From: Paenibacillus donghaensis
GTDB taxonomy: Bacteria; Bacillota; Bacilli; Paenibacillales; Paenibacillaceae
NCBI RefSeq assembly: GCF_002192415.1
Contig: NZ_CP021780.1
Coordinates: 1,426,001-1,490,000, forward strand
Reading direction: 5' to 3'
Length of the DNA stretch: 64,000 bases
A model generated the notes under the pieces. That model did not search any database, was not told the origin of the DNA, and saw nothing but the letters and a program-made list of their open reading frames with translations. Within the stretch, counting starts at the first letter, position 1. Each line of letters begins with the position of its first letter. Shown here one piece after another: positions 33,432 to 42,329 of this stretch. A program made the position numbers and the translations under genes.

Positions 33432-35210
33432 ATGAAGAAAATCATTAACTCTCCTGAGAACATCGTGCTTGAAATGTGCAATGGCATGGTGCAGGCGCAT
33501 CCCGAGCTGACCTTTCTGCAGAAATATAAAGTGATCATGAAGCGGGAGCTTAACGCGGATAAGGTCAGCCTGATCAGCGGCGGCGGCAGCGGGCATGAGC
33601 CGGCACATGCGGGTTATATCGGCAAAGGCATGCTGGACGCGGCGGTGTGCGGAGATATTTTTGCCTCTCCTTCCCAGATTCAGGTGTATCAGGCGCTTAA
33701 GGCCACCGCAAGCTCCAAGGGCACCTTGATGATTATCAAGAATTACAGCGGCGATATGATGAACTTCAAGAATGCGGCTTATCTGGCGCAGGAAGACGGA
33801 ATCCAGGTGGAGTATGTGCGGGTGGATGACGACATTTCGGTGAAGGACAGCTTGTATACAGTGGGACGCCGCGGTGTGGCCGGAACGGTGTTCGTGCATA
33901 AAATCGCCGGCGCGGCCGCAGAGCAGGGGCGCAGTCTGCAGGAAGTAAAAGCTGCGGCGGAACAGGCGGCGGCCAACGTCCGCAGCATCGGCTTTGCCTT
34001 AACCTCCTCTACCGTCCCGGCCAAGGGGACACCAACCTTTGAACTCCCAGCAGATGAGCTGGAGTATGGTGTCGGTATTCACGGAGAGCCGGGCATCCGG
34101 CGGGAGAAGCTGGTCTCTGCCGATACGCTGGCCCAGCGGATGGTAGAGGCGCTGCTGGCTGACCTCGGCATTGTGGACGGCCAGCCGTCCGAAATCGCCC
34201 TGATGGTCAACGGCTTCGGCGGAACGCCGCTGCAGGAGCTATACCTGCTGAACAACTCCGTTAACCGCGAGCTGGCGAAGCGGCCGGGGATTAAGCTGTG
34301 CAGAACCTTTGTCGGCAATTATATGACCAGCATTGATATGGCCGGGGCATCCCTGACTGTATTGAAGCTGGATGAAGAGCTGAAGGGACTGTTGTATCAG
34401 GAGAGCGATACCCCGGCGTTCAAGGTTGCTGCAGGGGCAGCCGAGAGTGCGGAGTTTGTTGAGGTCATTGATGAAGCCAAGGCAACGGATGCTCCGGTTT
34501 CGCATGCAGTTCAGACGCCGGAAGCTTATGCCGTCATTCAAGGCAACCGTTTCTCACTGGATAATATGGTCTACCTGATCGACAAGATGAGTGAGATTGT
34601 TATCGAGAATGAGGTTCCTTTCTGCGAGCTGGATTCCCAGGCTGGTGACGGTGATTTCGGCATGAGTATAGCCAAGGGCTTCCGGCAGCTGAAGCGTGAA
34701 TTGCCGCATATTCTGGAGGAGGGCAAGACCGATATCGGCAGCTTCCTGGATGCCTGCTCACTGGTTATTATGGAGTACTGCGGCGGGGCTTCCGGGCCGA
34801 TCTGGGGCTCGGCGTTCCGTTCAGCGGCCAAGGCGGTGGGGGATAAGACGGAGCTTAGCCAGGCCGATTTCGCCGTGATGCTGCAGGCTGCCGTGCAGGG
34901 TATTCAATCCACCGGGGAACGCTCCTTCGGCCGGGGGGCCGTTGTCGGCGACAAGACGCTGATTGATGCGCTTGCACCTTGTGCGGATGCCTGGGAGCAA
35001 AGCGCGCAGGAGGGCGTGGATTTCCACACCGCGCTGGCCAGAGGCGCAGCGGCAGCGGTGGAAGGCGCGAAGCAAACCGAAACGATCGTAGCCCGCATGG
35101 GCCGCGCCGGCGCAGTCGGTGAGCGCAGCCTGGGCTACCCGGATGCGGGCGCTTACGCGCTGGGCGTGATTTTCACGCAGCTTGCCGAGCATATGAAGGG
35201 TGCGGAGTAG
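33432..35210 (+). CDS. Dihydroxyacetone kinase, fused DhaK-DhaL
   Basis: A 592-residue ATP-dependent kinase. The DhaK substrate domain (1-335) has GGGSGHEPAHAGYIGKGMLDA (50-70), GDMMNF and His217 (GVGIHGEPG), which forms the hemiaminal bond to dihydroxyacetone in this family. The DhaL nucleotide domain (about 370-592) has ELDSQAGDGDFG with the Asp residues that hold Mg-ATP and a GGASGPIWGSAF loop. Fusion of the two is typical of ATP-using enzymes as in Citrobacter and eukaryotes, while phosphotransfer-system forms are split. GGGAGG lies 9 bases before ATG. It is translationally close to gldA. Confidence 0.93.
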   Translation: MKKIINSPENIVLEMCNGMVQAHPELTFLQKYKVIMKRELNADKVSLISGGGSGHEPAHAGYIGKGMLDAAVCGDIFASPSQIQVYQALKATASSKGTLMIIKNYSGDMMNFKNAAYLAQEDGIQVEYVRVDDDISVKDSLYTVGRRGVAGTVFVHKIAGAAAEQGRSLQEVKAAAEQAAANVRSIGFALTSSTVPAKGTPTFELPADELEYGVGIHGEPGIRREKLVSADTLAQRMVEALLADLGIVDGQPSEIALMVNGFGGTPLQELYLLNNSVNRELAKRPGIKLCRTFVGNYMTSIDMAGASLTVLKLDEELKGLLYQESDTPAFKVAAGAAESAEFVEVIDEAKATDAPVSHAVQTPEAYAVIQGNRFSLDNMVYLIDKMSEIVIENEVPFCELDSQAGDGDFGMSIAKGFRQLKRELPHILEEGKTDIGSFLDACSLVIMEYCGGASGPIWGSAFRSAAKAVGDKTELSQADFAVMLQAAVQGIQSTGERSFGRGAVVGDKTLIDALAPCADAWEQSAQEGVDFHTALARGAAAAVEGAKQTETIVARMGRAGAVGERSLGYPDAGAYALGVIFTQLAEHMKGAE

Positions 35211-35283
35211 GGACTTGGCGGGAGCAGGGTGTGGAAAGCGCGGATTGCGCGCACCCAGCACCGTTCTACTCGCAGCCTATAGT

Positions 35284-35470
35284 TGCGGACCGTATAGCTT
35301 CTATATTGGGCGATTTTCACGATTTTGGCGGTTTAGCGGACTGCATAGCTCTCCCTCTGCCGCCAGAATGATTCCGATCGAAGCCAATTCTGGCGAATAG
35401 GGGCATCTGAGTCCGCTAAGCAAGCTAAAGGGCCGGATTTCAAGCAAATAGAGGCACCTGAGTCCGCAAT
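35284..35470. repeat. Family B repeat cluster
   Basis: GCGGACCGTATAGC starts the block; GCGGACTGCATAGC lies at about 35336 and two AATAGGGGCATC/AATAGAGGCACC-TGAGTCCGC arms face the other way (about 35396 and 35447). Sequence between the arms is different from the 14437 cluster, so copies share arms more than spacers. Confidence 0.75.
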
Positions 35471-35520
35471 AAGCTAAGTTGGCCTAAAGCATGATGTAAG
35501 TACAACCTAACCAGCCACCG

Positions 35521-35645
35521 AAACGGCAGAGATGCCGTTTTTTTTTTGAAAATATAAGAATTTATATGTTCCACTCTATAAATTATCCTTCTATTTTTCG
35601 CAGAAACGGATGCCGCCTCTTGCAGAGGACGGCGAAGCCGTTTCT
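35521..35645 (+). repeat. Family D composite element
   Basis: AAACGGCA/TGCCGTTT plus a run of T (35521-35547), a linker with ATAAGAATTTATATGTTCCAC, and the nested hairpin AGAAACGG...CCGTTTCT (35602-35645). This is the most regular copy. With the family B cluster it fills the 35211-35769 gap. The first hairpin can serve as terminator of the glycerol operon. Confidence 0.8.
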
Positions 35646-35769
35646 TCTTAATTTTCGGTAGGCTAGAGGGTAGCAGCTTCCAGAAACTTGAAACCTTACA
35701 CCCAGCGCTTATCGTATGTGGTAGAGGAAATCAAATGGATGATTTCACTACTATGATGGAGATGATCAT

Positions 35770-37083
35770 TTGCTGCTCACCCGATCCTCTTTAACCGAAA
35801 CCCGGCAAGCCCTTGATGGGGCTGAGTCTTCCAACCGGCTTCAGCAATTCTACACCGAATATTGGCAACGGATGGAGCGGCTTGAACCTGACATTTGTGC
35901 ATTTGTTGCTGAGACGGATGCCCGTCAGCGAATAGAGCAGGAAACGAGACGGCTACTAGGCAAGTATGCCAACTTTGAGCCGAAACCAGCTCTCTATGGT
36001 ATTCCTGTCGGCATCAAGGATCTGATGCATGTGCAGGGTTTACCCACGAGAGCAGGTTCCCTTCTACCGTCCGAGGGTTTAGCTGGGCCTGAAGGTTCCT
36101 TGGTGAAACGTCTGCGGGAATTAGGCGCGGTCATTGCCGGCAAAACAGTAACCGAAGAATTTGCTTATGCCGGACCCATGCCGACCCGCAATCCGTATCA
36201 CCGGGATCATACGCCGGGAGGGTCAAGCGCAGGGTCTGCTGCAGCGGTGGCTGCCGGTCTTTGTCCACTGGCTGTAGGTACGCAGACTTTGCGATCGGTT
36301 ACCGCACCGGCTTCCTTTTGTGGTGTGGTGGGGTACAAGCCCAGTTATGGCCGGATTCCGCTCGATGGAGTGATCCGGCTGTCGCCGTCGTTTGATACGG
36401 CCGGATTGTTTACTCAGGATATCCCTGGGATGGAATATGCGGCAGCTCAGCTTATCCCTGATTGGACGACGCTGGTTCAGCCGAACCGCAGGCCTGTGCT
36501 TGGCATTCCAAGCGGCATTTACATGGAGTTTATGAGCGATGAGGTGAGGCTTGTTTTTGAGCAGCAGATTGCAGGTCTTAAGCAGCAGGGGTATGCCATC
36601 CGGCAGGTGGATATGCCTTGGGAGGATGCTTGGCTGGCGGGGGATACCATGCTGCGGCTGGTTGAAGGCGAGATGGCGCGGGTGCATGCCGATTGGTTCG
36701 AGCGCTATCGGGATGACTACAGGACTCCGGTAAAAGAGGCCATTCTCAGAGGCAGGCTCATAAGTGACAGCGAGCTGGAGCAATATCGCCAGGAGCAGAC
36801 CTGCTTGCGGCAGGGTCTGCAGGATACGATGAACCAGATGGGAGTGGACCTCTGGGTTTCACCCGCCCAGGGCGGAACCGCGCCCAAGTTCGGAGAACGG
36901 ACGGGCTGGCCGGGAATGACGGCGGTCTGGACCTTAGCAGGTTGTCCGACGCTCAGTATTCCGGCAGCATCCATTAACGGTTTGCCGCTTGGCTTTCAAT
37001 GTATTGGAGGCTACGGCCAAGATGAATTGCTGCTGGCCTGGTCAAGGCAGATCGCTGTGCTGCTGCAGGAAATGTCTGTCTGA
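35770..37083 (+). CDS. Amidase-signature family protein with altered nucleophile loop
   Basis: 437 residues from TTG 35770 (weak GGAG site; no in-frame ATG upstream). The amidase-signature Ser-cisSer-Lys triad aligns as Lys83 (VGIKDLMHV), Ser152 (PGGSSAGSAAAVAAG) and Ser176, with the spacing of malonamidase E2. The loop before the nucleophile normally reads T-G-G-S or T-A-G-S; here it is T-L-R-S (GTQTLRSVTAP), so the glycine that helps form the oxyanion hole is Arg. The protein may be a poor enzyme or may have a changed substrate. It stands alone between repeat blocks. Confidence 0.82.
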   Translation: MLLTRSSLTETRQALDGAESSNRLQQFYTEYWQRMERLEPDICAFVAETDARQRIEQETRRLLGKYANFEPKPALYGIPVGIKDLMHVQGLPTRAGSLLPSEGLAGPEGSLVKRLRELGAVIAGKTVTEEFAYAGPMPTRNPYHRDHTPGGSSAGSAAAVAAGLCPLAVGTQTLRSVTAPASFCGVVGYKPSYGRIPLDGVIRLSPSFDTAGLFTQDIPGMEYAAAQLIPDWTTLVQPNRRPVLGIPSGIYMEFMSDEVRLVFEQQIAGLKQQGYAIRQVDMPWEDAWLAGDTMLRLVEGEMARVHADWFERYRDDYRTPVKEAILRGRLISDSELEQYRQEQTCLRQGLQDTMNQMGVDLWVSPAQGGTAPKFGERTGWPGMTAVWTLAGCPTLSIPAASINGLPLGFQCIGGYGQDELLLAWSRQIAVLLQEMSV

Positions 37084-37344
37084 AGCGGATGTGCAGATCA
37101 TCTGGGCTGCGGCACTTGCATGACGGGCAGGGCCAAGCTCAATTGTAACTCCAGCCTCAGAAAATAACGCAAAGTGCAGCCAAAAGAAGTCACACTGGTT
37201 AAGAGTAACTATAGAACTAAGAGTAACTATAGAATGTGAACTAAAGAGGGTTACAAACGGAATTGTCAGAAGGTCCTGTGCATTAAGGTTTGCTGGTAAC
37301 CCGACTATTCCATTCTAAAGTTCATCATATATAACTCTTTGCTG

Positions 37345-37535
37345 CTGGTAACTGTATTTCATACATCTATTTCAAGTAAATATCGCTCCAAACTGACTTT
37401 AACTGTATTCTGTGCAGCTATATTCCGCCAAAACACCGCTGAACGGCTAAACGGGGAAATATAGCTGTATGAAATACAGTTACATCTCCCCCACACGCCT
37501 AAAAAGCAAATATAGTTGTATGAAATGCAGTTAGG
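37345..37535. repeat. Family C repeat cluster
   Basis: It is collinear with 10118-10312: TAACTGTATTTCATACATC, CTGACTTTAACTGTATTCTG, CAAAACACCGCTGAACGGC, then reversed arms GCTGTATGAAATACAGTTA and GTTGTATGAAATGCAGTTA. The 37084-37737 gap otherwise shows only a short direct repeat (AGAGTAACTATAGAA, about 37203 and 37220) and no gene. Confidence 0.75.
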
Positions 37536-37737
37536 GCCTGGGCCGACTATGTTTACATGTTGCCTCGATGAATACCTATCAACAAACAGACGGGCACTTC
37601 CTCTGGGACACCACATAAGCTGATGCAGCAATATGCCCGTCTCGCGATTCACAGCCACACCGTACTCCACAGCAGTGTCTAACCGCACATTACCTCACCT
37701 AACTGTAATTCACTGTACATCACGCACGCATCTCATC

Positions 37738-38040
<303 letters not shown>

Positions 38041-38261
38041 AGCTTAATATCAGCTTCCGATTGTGCTGCCTTCAGAGCCATTTGATTGAATTCCACTTCA
38101 GTCACTCTCCCGGGTGTAAGTTGTATAACCACAAGCTGTATCTGGCACATCACGCGGTTAGCATTTCTTAATACCCTGAACCCGGGAGGAGGAAGGAATA
38201 CTTTTTGATATTTACATCGCTCCTCACGGTTCGCCCTTAAACTGCTATTCACGAGGGCCAT

Positions 38262-38410
38262 AGACTAACTCCGGGAAAGTAATGGTAGAATGCTTTGCCT
38301 CAAATATTTCACATCATACCGTTTCTGAAAATGGGATTAATATTCATTTAATCCTTAAATTTACCGATGGTTATATCGAAGAGGGTTGTGCGTTGCGTAA
38401 ATACTTCTAG
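38262..38410 (+). pseudogene. Remnant related to the broken secreted-protein gene at 39915
   Basis: The reading frame VECFASNISHHTVSENGINI followed by HLILKFTDG parallels, at DNA and peptide level, the region 40268-40380 (AANISHDF and FKNGITIHLILKVSDD). It stops at 38410 and has no start or upstream part. It marks the left edge of the AT-rich island. Confidence 0.6.
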
Positions 38411-38465
38411 TAATTCTCACAGTTCAAATTTGTAGAAGCTAACAGAATTGAGAGAGGGGAATAAA

Positions 38466-38924
38466 TTGAGAGAAAAATCGATTTTTAGAATAAAGGGAAT
38501 AGGTCAAGTTATAGGTGTAGTTATTCTACATATGCTTATCATTAATTTTTTAAATATTAAGATAAGTAACTGGGAGGGAGAGGAGATAAAGCTAATTATT
38601 CTAATTTATTGTATTCCAATAATTCTCATGTATATAACTTGTATGATGTCTTTAAAGGCTAAGAAGGTTAAATACAACCTGTTTTGGTTAATAATTAGTC
38701 TTTTTCCAAGTACTTTTATTCTTTTTTATTTAAAAGATATACAAGGAAATAAGGCTAATGTGCCTGGCATAGTTGATACAAGTTACTTTAACTTTAACTT
38801 TGATAAAGGTCAGATTGAGCTTATGTTTTTGTTTCCTTTAACTTACTTGGTAATTCAATTAATCTTTATTGGTTTCGATGTGGATTATGAAGCTAACAAA
38901 ATAATCTTTTCCAATTCTATATAA
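38466..38924 (+). CDS. Small membrane protein, island paralogue 1
   Basis: 152 residues from TTG 38466 (GAGAGGGG 7 bases upstream). Four hydrophobic segments, at about 12-30, 42-62, 70-88 and 115-135, alternate with short charged loops. It shares the layout of the next genes: a first helix, N-I-K-I-S-N-W-E at the first loop, Y-x-x-P-x-x-L, a K-Y-x-x-F-W-x-x-x-S-x-x-P-S block, and a late F-x-F helix. It is the most diverged member. Codon use is very AT-rich compared with genes on either side. Function unknown. Confidence 0.65.
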   Translation: MREKSIFRIKGIGQVIGVVILHMLIINFLNIKISNWEGEEIKLIILIYCIPIILMYITCMMSLKAKKVKYNLFWLIISLFPSTFILFYLKDIQGNKANVPGIVDTSYFNFNFDKGQIELMFLFPLTYLVIQLIFIGFDVDYEANKIIFSNSI

Positions 38925-38934
38925 GGGGGTTCTA

Positions 38935-39366
38935 ATGAGAAAGTTAATATTCATCAAATCTATGCTTTATATTTCTTCTATTATTCTATTACATGTTGTT
39001 TTAATCTACTTTCTTAAAATGTGGGTAGAAGAATGGGGAAAAAGCATGTTAATCGAATTACGTATGACCTACATTTTGCCGCTTTTATTGTTAAGTTTTA
39101 ATTGTTTCCTTTGCTTAAGAAAAAGATTTCTCAAATATCTGAAAGCTTGGATTATAACAAGTACGATCCCAAGTCTATTCATTCTATTTTCTATTAAAGT
39201 GAACTTGGATTTAGTGAAAAGTAACAATGCAGAAAACATGATTGGTGTTACATTCCCAAATTATTATGTTGAATTAGTTTACTTTTTTCCTATTTTTTAC
39301 TTTATAATACAAAATATATTTTTATTAGTTTTAATTTTTAAGTTAAGGAAGGAAAAAAATCATTGA
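38935..39366 (+). CDS. Small membrane protein, island paralogue 2
   Basis: 143 residues; AAGGGGG lies 6 bases before ATG 38935 and the previous stop is 10 bases away. Family blocks are HVVLIYFLKMWVEEWGKS, ELRMTYILPLLLLSFNCFLC, RKRFLKYLKAWIITSTIPSL and FPNYYVELVYFFP; four membrane helices are predicted by eye. It is closest to the truncated copy at 41372. No known domain recognised. Confidence 0.7.
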   Translation: MRKLIFIKSMLYISSIILLHVVLIYFLKMWVEEWGKSMLIELRMTYILPLLLLSFNCFLCLRKRFLKYLKAWIITSTIPSLFILFSIKVNLDLVKSNNAENMIGVTFPNYYVELVYFFPIFYFIIQNIFLLVLIFKLRKEKNH

Positions 39367-39456
39367 AAATTATTGGTTGTTTCGTAATGTCTAAGAGATT
39401 CAAAAGGACATTATTATACTGGTTAATAAACTAAATCTAGTAGGAGGAGATGAAAA

Positions 39457-39894
39457 GTGAAAGCGATAAGGAATATACTTCTGGCCATACTTTATGTTTT
39501 ACTGGTTGTTGGATTACATCTAATCTTAATCTATTTTCTTGATATAAGAATAAAAGGCTGGGAGAAAGAATTAATAAAAGAATTAGGTAAGGTGTACTTT
39601 CTACCGCTATTCTTGTGTTTTATTAATTCTTTAATGTTTATAAGGACTCGGAGGATAAAGTATCATGTCACCTGGTTTTTGGTAACTACGATCCCAAGCT
39701 CGTTACTCCTGTTATTTTTCAAAGCAATACAAGGTGTTGGAGATAGTGAGTATGGGGTTGTTGTTTCTATTGAATTTTTTCCGAAATATTACGCGGAAAT
39801 GCTCATTCTGCTTCCTGGGAGCATTTTAGTAATCCAATTTATTTTGACTTTATATTATCTCATAAAAATAAGAAAAGAAGTTATCGTTCGATAG
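39457..39894 (+). CDS. Small membrane protein, island paralogue 3
   Basis: 145 residues; TAGGAGGAG lies 8 bases before GTG 39457. Blocks equivalent to paralogue 2 are LHLILIYFLDIRIKGWEKEL, ELGKVYFLPLFLCFINSLMF, RRIKYHVTWFLVTTIPSS and FFPKYYAEMLILLP. Four hydrophobic segments; the loop G-W-E/G-K is the best conserved polar site of the set. AT-rich codon use as in its neighbours. Confidence 0.7.
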   Translation: MKAIRNILLAILYVLLVVGLHLILIYFLDIRIKGWEKELIKELGKVYFLPLFLCFINSLMFIRTRRIKYHVTWFLVTTIPSSLLLLFFKAIQGVGDSEYGVVVSIEFFPKYYAEMLILLPGSILVIQFILTLYYLIKIRKEVIVR

Positions 39895-39914
39895 TATAGA
39901 GAGGGATTTTTACT

Positions 39915-40519
39915 ATGAAAAGTTTTTTTTCGATCAGTATAATTATTACAATTTTCGTTTCTTTATTTAGTTCAACTGGAAGTTTTTAAAATTATACATA
40001 TGCTAGTTCAGTTAAGGAGTCGGTGTACAGCAACAATCAATCCGAACAGTCTTCAATCGGAATATTGAGCACATCAGTCTATCCAGATAATGCTGTTGTG
40101 AAATTTGGAGAGAAGATATACATCAATTATAGCTTCAATGATAAAGCTCACCCAGTACTTATTAACATTTATAAAGATGATGTCTTACAATCGGAATATA
40201 TCTTAAGGCGGGAGAGGCAAACCGTGGGGTGGGTTGTTGTTAAAAGTTGCTTAGACTAACCTCGGTTGAATGATGGTGCAGTACTTTGCAGCAAACATTT
40301 CACATGATTTCGTTTACAAATTTCGTTTTCAAAAATGGAATTACTATTCATTTAATTCTTAAAGTTTCCGATGATAACATAAAAAGGGATATTTGGTTCG
40401 TGGATACTTTTGTTGAGTCTCATAGTTACAAATTTATTGATGTAAACAGAAGTTATATTGAATTTCAAAGGAAGGTGTTGCAGAACTATCATCAACCTAA
40501 AATATGTGGAAAATCGTAA
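39915..40519 (+). pseudogene. Secreted-protein gene broken by a stop codon and frameshift
   Basis: ATG 39915 (GAGAGGG upstream) starts a clear signal peptide, MKSFFSISIIITIFVSLFSS, but TAA interrupts the frame at codon 25. The same frame goes on as NYTYASSVKESVYSNNQSEQ and then a beta-rich stretch (VYPDNAVVKFGEKIYINYSF) to 40259. After that the sense continues in another frame (ISFTNFVFKNGITIHLILKV) to 40519. The product would have been an extracellular or surface protein of about 190 residues. A relic copy of its 3' part is at 38262. Confidence 0.7.
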
Positions 40520-41196
40520 GGAGGGGATATATTCTGGTTATTCTATTTAGCATAGTATTCCTCGTATTTAGTGCCTTTGCAGGAGTAGAAATTTGGATAT
40601 CAGTTTTGAACATCGCGCTACATTATACTAAACAGAAAGGTTATATTGAGTCACAATATGAAACTGCTGTAATTCCCATCGTTATCTTATCCATTGTAGT
40701 GTTTTTCTACGTTCTTTTTATAATATTCTCAATCAAAAAGAATAAGCAGAACCTAATGTTTATATGTTTTATCGTTTCTATAGTTTTCTTTGTATCTACA
40801 CCTCGATTAGGATGGATATATGATGTAAAAGATTATTTCCATAAAGTTAGCATAGAAAGTAATGAAAAATTTCTAAACAATATCCAAACTGAAATTAACA
40901 ATCAACCTATTCCATCATACCTAATTGATACTAAAGCAAGTGAGAGAAGAGTAAAGGAGTTAAAAACAAAGTACGTTGTAGTGCTAGTGAAAAATACAGA
41001 GGGTGCAATCACTAAAAATGAAGTCGGGTACTTTTTGGATGTAGCCAGAAGCAAAAAATTCAAAAACGTGAATTTATTATTTTATGATAAATCAAAAGAG
41101 AATTCTGTTGATATAAGTATGAATTTCGAGAATGGAGTTACTTTCTGCTATCCCAATATGGAGTGTGAAGATCTTGGTGTAAAAGAGAATGAATAA
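40504..41196 (+). CDS. Uncharacterised membrane protein (230 residues)
   Basis: Three hydrophobic segments (about residues 8-30, 55-78, 83-98) are followed by a soluble C-terminal domain of about 125 residues with FLNNIQTEINNQPIPSYLID, YVVVLVKNTEGAITKNEVGY and CYPNMECEDLG. ATG 40504 overlaps the end of the broken gene and lacks a ribosome site, while AAGGAGGGG at 40517-40525 lies inside the frame. A start just after it (no ATG there) cannot be excluded. AT-rich like the rest of the island. Family not recognised. Confidence 0.6.
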   Translation: MWKIVRRGYILVILFSIVFLVFSAFAGVEIWISVLNIALHYTKQKGYIESQYETAVIPIVILSIVVFFYVLFIIFSIKKNKQNLMFICFIVSIVFFVSTPRLGWIYDVKDYFHKVSIESNEKFLNNIQTEINNQPIPSYLIDTKASERRVKELKTKYVVVLVKNTEGAITKNEVGYFLDVARSKKFKNVNLLFYDKSKENSVDISMNFENGVTFCYPNMECEDLGVKENE

Positions 41197-41371
41197 CTAA
41201 AAATAGGGAGGTTATATACTAGATCAGGTATGAGGATTCACTAAAGCGGCTGCAAGAAACCTAGTGGATATTTATTGCTTGCATTGTTTTTTGGCATTTC
41301 CCGAAAGCGATATCATATTGAATAGCATAAAACATATGCATGTTCAGGAATAGCACCCAAGGAGGGATTAA

Positions 41372-41703
41372 ATGAGGAATTTCATAATACTCAAATCCAT
41401 TCTTTATGTTTCTATCGTTATTCTATTACATAGTACGTTAATCTACTTTTTTGAGATGAAGATAGAAGGATGGGGAAAAAGTCTTCTGAATGAATTATGT
41501 AAGACCTACATTTTGCCGCTACTATTATTATTTTTTAATTGTATGTTGTGCGTAAGGAAACGAGTGCGCAAATACCAAATAGGTTGGTTTATTACAAGCA
41601 CAATCCCTAGTTTTTTACTGCTCAGCTTTATAAAAGTAACCGAAAATATGGACACGACTACAGTATGATCTTTTTTGAGTTTCCAGAGTATTATGTATCT
41701 TAA
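41372..41703 (+). pseudogene. Island paralogue 4, frameshifted and truncated
   Basis: ATG 41372 (AAGGAGGG upstream) begins 98 residues very like paralogue 2: LYVSIVILLHSTLIYFFEM, KIEGWGKSLLNELCKTYILP, KYQIGWFITSTIPSFLLLSF. It stops at 41668. In another frame, MIFFEFPEYYVS continues to a stop at 41703, matching the FPxYY block of the family, and the last membrane segment is missing. Confidence 0.7.
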
Positions 41704-41805
41704 TGTACTGAAATTAAACAGGTAGTGAAGCTGCTGCCGAAGACGATGTCTTCATTCCGCTGACCATTTCTTTAGACCAATAGCTCTCATACGTAATTAA
41801 GTCTG

Positions 41806-41846
41806 AAAGCGATGTCACGGCAACCACGGTGATCTCGCTTTTTTAG
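41806..41846 (+). terminator. Terminator-like hairpin at the right side of the island
   Basis: AAAGCGA (41806-41812) pairs with TCGCTTT (41835-41841) with an inner TCAC/GTGA, followed by a T-run (41839-41844). The surrounding 41704-41942 shows no gene. Confidence 0.6.
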
Positions 41847-41942
41847 TTTGCCTGGGAACGATAAAAGGTAAGCTGCAGATTGCTCCCACTTCCGCCGGAG
41901 TTGCTGAACCCTTAGGAATGACCTATATTAGTTGGATAAGCA

Positions 41943-42280
41943 GTTACTGCTTAGGTCCTCCTTTCCCTATGTGTTACTCGCCCAGCCTCTGATTCAACAC
42001 CCCGCACTAAAGAATAGTCAGGGAAGGGTGTCGCCCGTAACCCTCGCTTCGATTTCAGACGGTTGCGGACTCAGGAGCCCCTATTTGCTGTAAATAGGCA
42101 GGTTTGCAGGATTAACGGACCCAGGAGCCTCTATATTACAGAAAACCCTCGGTTTAGAGCCTGTTTTGACGTCTTAGGGGCTATACGGTCCGTAAGACTT
42201 CAAAATATTATACGGTCCGCTAGAAAAGGGGTTACCTATAGTTCAAGTGCTTGGGGTGTCGCAGGGTCCTAAGTAGTAAC
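41943..42280. mobile_element. MITE-like element with family B arms, 338 bp
   Basis: GTTACTGCTTAGGTCC (41943-41958) is the inverted match, one mismatch, of GGTCCTAAGTAGTAAC (42265-42280). These terminal repeats are the same as at 54226-54543. The inside, however, holds family B arms (42063-42215: GCGGACTCAGGAGCC, CGGACCCAGGAGCCTCTAT, GGGGCTATACGGTCCG), not family A. It lies between the island and the glucuronate regulator and carries no gene. Confidence 0.75.
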
Positions 42281-42329
42281 GATAAGCTTACTCATGATTG
42301 TGAACAGAACCTGAAGGAGTGCAGTACAT

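Noticed and set aside
37359..37688. Minus-strand ORF of 109 codons
   Set aside because: It crosses family C repeats and has no known domain or start signal.
38041..38261. Upstream part of the minus-strand ORF joined to the GH13 relic
   Set aside because: The first 70 codons show no clear GH13 similarity, so I kept only the supported part as pseudogene.
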